The position numbers and the translations under genes are program-made. Positions 60,198 through 64,000 of a stretch of DNA of 64,000 nt are shown piece after piece. Location: NCBI GenBank assembly GCA_036971715.1, contig JAVHJL010000002.1:2698501-2762500 (forward strand), read 5' to 3'. Each line of letters starts with the position of its first letter. The first letter of the stretch is position 1. The DNA is from Arthrobotrys musiformis (lineage: Eukaryota > Ascomycota > Orbiliomycetes > Orbiliales > Orbiliaceae). The notes under the pieces are model-generated. The model did no database searches and was not told where the DNA came from. It saw only the letters and a list, made by a program, of their open reading frames with translations.

Positions 60198-60708
60198 GGC
60201 GACCTCGTCGTTTCTTCACCCCCCTTTGATAATTAATTATTAAATATTGTAGTGTTATTTTTGTCAAAAGCTGTCGGAGGGTGAGGCGAGAGGGATGGTT
60301 CAATCGGGAGCCAAAGGCATGATTGGTAGGTTAGAGCAGAGCCATCTAATGCGGCGATATTTGATCCTCGTGGAGATGGCAGCTGAGGGTTCGGCGCGTC
60401 GGTTGCAGCGCCGGGTCGAGCTTTATCCCGTAAACCAAATGCTACTTTCCATTAGCTTCCATCCAATTGAGTCCAAATATACATAGAATAACATACCCGT
60501 TCAATGCCACAGCTGTATATCACAAAGCCGAACCAGTCGTTGAAAAAGAGGTAGTTGGGTAGTTGGGTTGTTAGAATCAGCTCAGAGCTCCAAGCATTAG
60601 ATAAGCTAAGCCAATTTCCCCCATCGCTGGTTCGCCAATAAAATAAATCCCCCAAACTCCGCCGCATAAAAATTTCAACCTCAAAAAGAACCATCACCAG
60701 CTTCAAAG
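60198..60708. promoter_or_regulatory. Divergent promoter of SEA4 and EFG1
   Basis: A 511-bp gap shared by two divergent starts. It contains copy 3 of the 24-bp motif at 60423-60446 (263 bp before the EFG1 ATG). No TATA box is clear on the EFG1 side. A-rich and C-rich sequence precedes the EFG1 ATG. Confidence 0.6.
60423..60446 (+). repeat. Dispersed 24-bp motif, copy 3
   Basis: Differs from copy 1 (36035) by one T-to-C transition. The flanking sequence is unrelated. Confidence 0.8.
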
Positions 60709-61377
60709 ATGTCCTCCACAATCCACCCCTCCCGCCTGCCCCTCCTCCCAAAGCCCAAACCAAAGCCCACCAAACGAAAACCCCCAAAGCCCCAACCGGC
60801 CTCAACCTCCCTCCCAACCTCCCACCTCCGCAAGAAAACCCGCGACCTCTCCCGCCTCCTCTCCAAAACCTCCCTGCCAGCCACAACCCGCCTCGACCAC
60901 GAACGCGCCCTGAAATCCTACACAATCGAACTCTCCCACCGCCGTCACCTCACCCAAACCTCAACCCTCCAAAAACGCTACCACAAAATCAAATTCTTCG
61001 AACGCCGAAAAGCAACCCGTCTCCTCTCCCGCCTCAACCGCCTCCAAAACCCAACCGACGACGAAAAGCGCCAGATCCACGAGGCCGAGGTCGATCTGAA
61101 CTACATCCTCCACTACCCCGCTACGGAAAAATACATCTCCCTCTACAAATCAGGCGATAACGCAGACACAAACGCCAAACGCCAGTCTATAAAACTCACA
61201 ATCGAGAAGCGCATGGCGGACGGCACCCTCTCCCGCGGCGCCGAACTGGTCGAATACAACGCCGCAGAGGGCTTCGGCCCGGGAGCCACCAAAGGCAAGA
61301 AAAAGAAGGCTCCCGAAAAACCCAAGCAGGAAAACGACGACGACGAGGGTAGCGACGGTGGTTTCTTCGAGTTATAG
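60709..61377 (+). CDS. EFG1: rRNA-processing protein Efg1
   Basis: Small nucleolar protein needed for processing of 18S rRNA precursors in the small-subunit processome. Single exon, 222 residues, close to yeast Efg1 (233). A Pro/Lys-rich N-terminus is followed by a conserved basic coiled-coil region: LRKKTRDLSRLLSKTSLPA, RLDHERALKSYTIELSHRR, KRYHKIKFFERRKATRLLSR and the matching LNYILHYPATEKYISLYKS. The C-terminus is acidic (ENDDDEGSDGG). Codon use is strongly C-ending. Divergent from SEA4, convergent with the regulator gene on its right. Confidence 0.92.
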   Translation: MSSTIHPSRLPLLPKPKPKPTKRKPPKPQPASTSLPTSHLRKKTRDLSRLLSKTSLPATTRLDHERALKSYTIELSHRRHLTQTSTLQKRYHKIKFFERRKATRLLSRLNRLQNPTDDEKRQIHEAEVDLNYILHYPATEKYISLYKSGDNADTNAKRQSIKLTIEKRMADGTLSRGAELVEYNAAEGFGPGATKGKKKKAPEKPKQENDDDEGSDGGFFEL

Positions 61378-61857
61378 GTCTGCTTTGGGGGGGGTGTATC
61401 ATACGGCGTTTATGGATTCCATTTCAAAAAGTCTTCATTTGAGCGACATCTTCATGAGAATTACAAGCGTGAAAGAAGGGGGAGATATCCTATTGTACAA
61501 TATAAAAGCTACTGCCACTACTAATATAAACAAAAATCCCTGCAAGCAAAACGCCACGATATAACTACTATATCGATGCAACAATCAAACAGAAAACAAA
61601 AAAGCCGGGAGTAACACCATCTAAGGACTAGCCAGAAAGTAATGAATGCCCCTCTACAAGAAAGCTTTTTGCCGCGCACGATCACAAAACATATACAATC
61701 GAAGGTAAAAGAAACAAGCCCGGAATCCATCAAACAATAAAAACTCCCATGCAAACAAAAAGACTATAAAAACCCAGCGCGATATCGCCCACAGAACGAC
61801 GTTGCTAAAAAACCCCAAATAAAAAAGATGTGAAGATGTAGCCAGAGCTGGGGGGGA
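61378..61857. other. Convergent 3' region EFG1/regulator gene
   Basis: A 480-bp AT-rich gap between stop codons. It contains a G8 run just after the EFG1 stop. No gene is seen. Confidence 0.6.
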
Positions 61858-63925
61858 CTAGAAGAACCCCATTCCATCCCAGTTCATCGTATTCCCGCTC
61901 CCATCATCCCCCAATCCGAGACTGCCCCCGCTCGCCCCGTTCGTATTCATCATCCCGAAATTCGCCCAATCCCACTCGAACGTTTGGTTCAAATTCCACA
62001 GACTCTGCGGCACGAACGGGCTCGAAAAGCTTTCCTGAAAGCTCTTCGTCAGCGGGCTCAGCTCGTTCTCGTCCGCCATCTGCGGCGTCTGCCCGGGCGT
62101 GTTGTATCCGAACGTGAACCCGTCGATGCCGGACATCGCATCCGTCGGCGTCTGCTGGTCGAACGGCGTCTCGATCGGTGTTTGCATTATACTGCTGGGC
62201 TCGGAGGGTCGCTGCGGGGCGGCGGCGGTGAAGAGCTGTTCCGAAGCTTTCGAGGGAGACCAGTTCATGTGCTCATCCTCACCGGGGACCTATGTTACAA
62301 ACCTCATTAGCCGCAAACCCACCAATTACCATAAATTTTTTTTTAAAAAAGCATACCTCCAACAGCACCCCGGGCTTCTCCTCAACCATCTCCTTCATCT
62401 TACTCCCCCCCATCTTCTTCCGCTTCCTCCTCATCAAAGCCTGCTTCTCCGCCCTCTCAATCGCCGCACCCGCCAGCCGTACAAACTCTTCCGTAATATA
62501 TATCAGCTTCTCAAACCCACACCTTGCCCTCTCCTCCTCATCGATCTTATTCATAAAATCAATCACAATCCCCATCAGCTTCAAATCCGTCTTCGCATTC
62601 TGATCCTGCGGGTTCTGCAGAATATTCGCAAACAACGTAATCAACGCCGTGATAGGGTAATAAAACACCAGCCTACTGATCCAGTCAGCTCCCTCCCGAA
62701 CCCCTCTTTCCCGTCGCGAGATCTCAAAACAACAAAAAAAAAAAAAAAAAAAGAGAGAAGGGGTGTTCCTTTACTCACCATATACAATTTATATCATTAG
62801 AATTAACATACTTTAACAGGTGTATCGACGACCGGGCAGCGGACACCGACAGCGCCGCGCTCGAGAAAACCCTCGGATTCAGCGGCCGGTTGCTCAGCCC
62901 GGAAACGGCATACTGCGCCAACCGGTTCGTCCAATAGCTATGCGCGATCGACTGAGATTTCGCGTTAGTAGCGCGTCGACGGTCCAAGAAGTGTATTTTA
63001 AGAATGCTTACCATCCGATGAATGGTAGCCAAGCAATTGAAATACGAAAAGTGCATCAGCACGATCGGCATCGTACTGTCCAGGTATGCGTCCGAGATCT
63101 CGTGTTCCGGTCGGAAGTCCAGCGGTATGGAATCCCTCCACTCCTCCAGCTCCCGGTCCAGGTCGCCGATGGTGTTCAATAGCTCGCCGTCGCTCTGTTT
63201 GGCCGCTTTGGCCGAGTAGAGCTGCATGTACACCCTGCTTTGGATCTGTGCGAATCGGCAGTTGCGGCGGAAGAGGTTGACTCTCCCGCGGCCGTCGGAC
63301 AGTCGGACCATGCCCAGTCCGTCGAAGGACTCTTCTTCGGGTAACTCGACGTTGATGTCGTCGTCGTTGATGGTGCTGGGCCGCCCGCTTCTGAGGGCGA
63401 TGTCCTTGTCGATGCAGTAGGCAATCCAGAACACCCTCTTGCGATGTTCGGCCTCCTCCCTTCCGAACCCAAAGGCATCGGCTCTCCGATGGAGGCCAAC
63501 CGAGAACGCCACCCTCACCGCCGCCGATATAATATTATACAGAGGCTGCGGATTCGCTGTTCCTTGCAAAAATAATGCCTACACTGTAAATTAGCAGCTC
63601 CTCGAACTTTCAGATAGTATATTTATAAAAACACGTACCATCGCTAATAGAGCCTGTATCGAATGTATATCCGTATTTTGAAGCGTAAGGACCGGAAACA
63701 GACACATGGCGTTCTGGAACCACTTCCACCCTCTAGAATCTTCGGCCGCCGACGGTGTCTTGAGTTTCGACCCGCGTATCCGACTTCCCACGGCCAGCAC
63801 CATATTCAACGAAGCGAACCACCCGGTCCCCTTTGGCGGATTATCCGAGTACTGTTCCTCCAGCAGGCTTTCGAAGCTGGCCTGGTGGTATAGCGGAAAT
63901 AGCAGGTTCACCGTACTAAAATATT
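61858..63925 (-). CDS. Fungal-specific transcription factor (Zn2Cys6 class), 3' part only
   Basis: The gene continues past the right edge. Visible coding exons are 63925-63639, 63578-63012, 62951-62812, 62672-62357 and 62289-61858 (1742 nt, about 580 residues). The middle-homology domain is clear: NLLFPLYHQASFE, HSIQALLAMALFLQGTANPQ, AAVRVAFSVGLHRRADAFGF, RVFWIAYCIDKDIALRSGRP and INDDDINVELPE. After an Arg/Lys-rich stretch (MRRKRKK) there is a Gly/Asn/Ser-rich tail ending WDGMGFF. The Zn2Cys6 cluster should lie upstream, outside the window, so the class is inferred from this domain. Intron between 63012 and 62951 is 60 nt, stop-free, with a perfect TACTAAC branch site. The regulated pathway cannot be told from this part. 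Confidence 0.85.
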
Positions 63926-64000
63926 CTGAAAGTTAAGTGAGTCCCAATACATCAAAAAATAAAATAAAAATAAATAAACCACCCCCAAACCCCCCATATA

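Noticed and set aside
1..64000. Secondary-metabolite, mating-type or defence-type gene cluster
   Set aside because: No polyketide or peptide synthase, terpene enzyme, P450, mating-type or NLR-type gene is seen. The genes are conserved cellular functions.

Overview
The window looks like nuclear DNA of a filamentous ascomycete (Pezizomycotina). The evidence is eukaryotic genes with many short GT-AG introns (mostly 52-140 nt, several with a CTAAC-type branch point), a fungal-type Zn(II)2Cys6 regulator (only its middle-homology region is in view), a YAP-like bZIP factor, an Ark/Prk kinase and a SEA-complex subunit. I cannot fix the class. Fourteen protein genes were rebuilt exon by exon. Every complete model has a coding length divisible by three and recovers family motifs across its junctions. 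I found no rRNA, confident tRNA, CRISPR or intact transposon.

Layout, left to right. 1-2120: low-complexity non-coding DNA. 2121-4071 (-): sterol O-acyltransferase. 4863-10967 (-): Mot1 ATPase. 12432-15858 (+): Ark1/Prk1-type kinase. 19957-21338 (-): bZIP factor. 25918-28210 (+): arrestin-fold protein. 29176-29881 (-): Mediator subunit Med10. 31058-32393 (+): F-box protein. 32965-34465 (-): SLC35F6-like transporter. 34466-37443: gene-poor tract with possible retroelement debris. 37444-39487 (-): F-box/LRR protein ending in a CaaX box. 42522-44406 (+): PXA/nexin-C protein. 48128-49783 (-): CENP-B-type DNA-binding protein. 54487-55893 (+): cysteine dioxygenase. 56359-60197 (-): Sea4/Mios. 60709-61377 (+): Efg1. 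61858 to beyond the right edge (-): Zn2Cys6-family regulator.

These are mostly housekeeping and regulatory genes, not a biosynthetic or defence cluster. Themes are transcription (Mot1, Med10, bZIP, CENP-B-like, Zn2Cys6), membrane traffic (Ark1, arrestin, PXA protein), ubiquitin ligase adaptors (two F-box proteins), TORC1 and ribosome production (Sea4 and Efg1, divergent over 511 bp), and lipid or sulfur metabolism (Are2, Cdo1).

I see no clear new multi-gene system. The best leads are: (i) the F-box/LRR protein with a polybasic tract and a C-terminal CSIM prenylation signal; (ii) a CENP-B-like factor with transposase-type DNA-binding domains but no DDE nuclease; (iii) a 24-bp motif present three times, differing only by transitions, perhaps from a dead Ty3/gypsy element; (iv) three stop-free introns whose length is a multiple of three, inside conserved domains; (v) 4-5 kb non-coding fields beside two transcription-factor genes, with ACATATGTAC-type palindromes.
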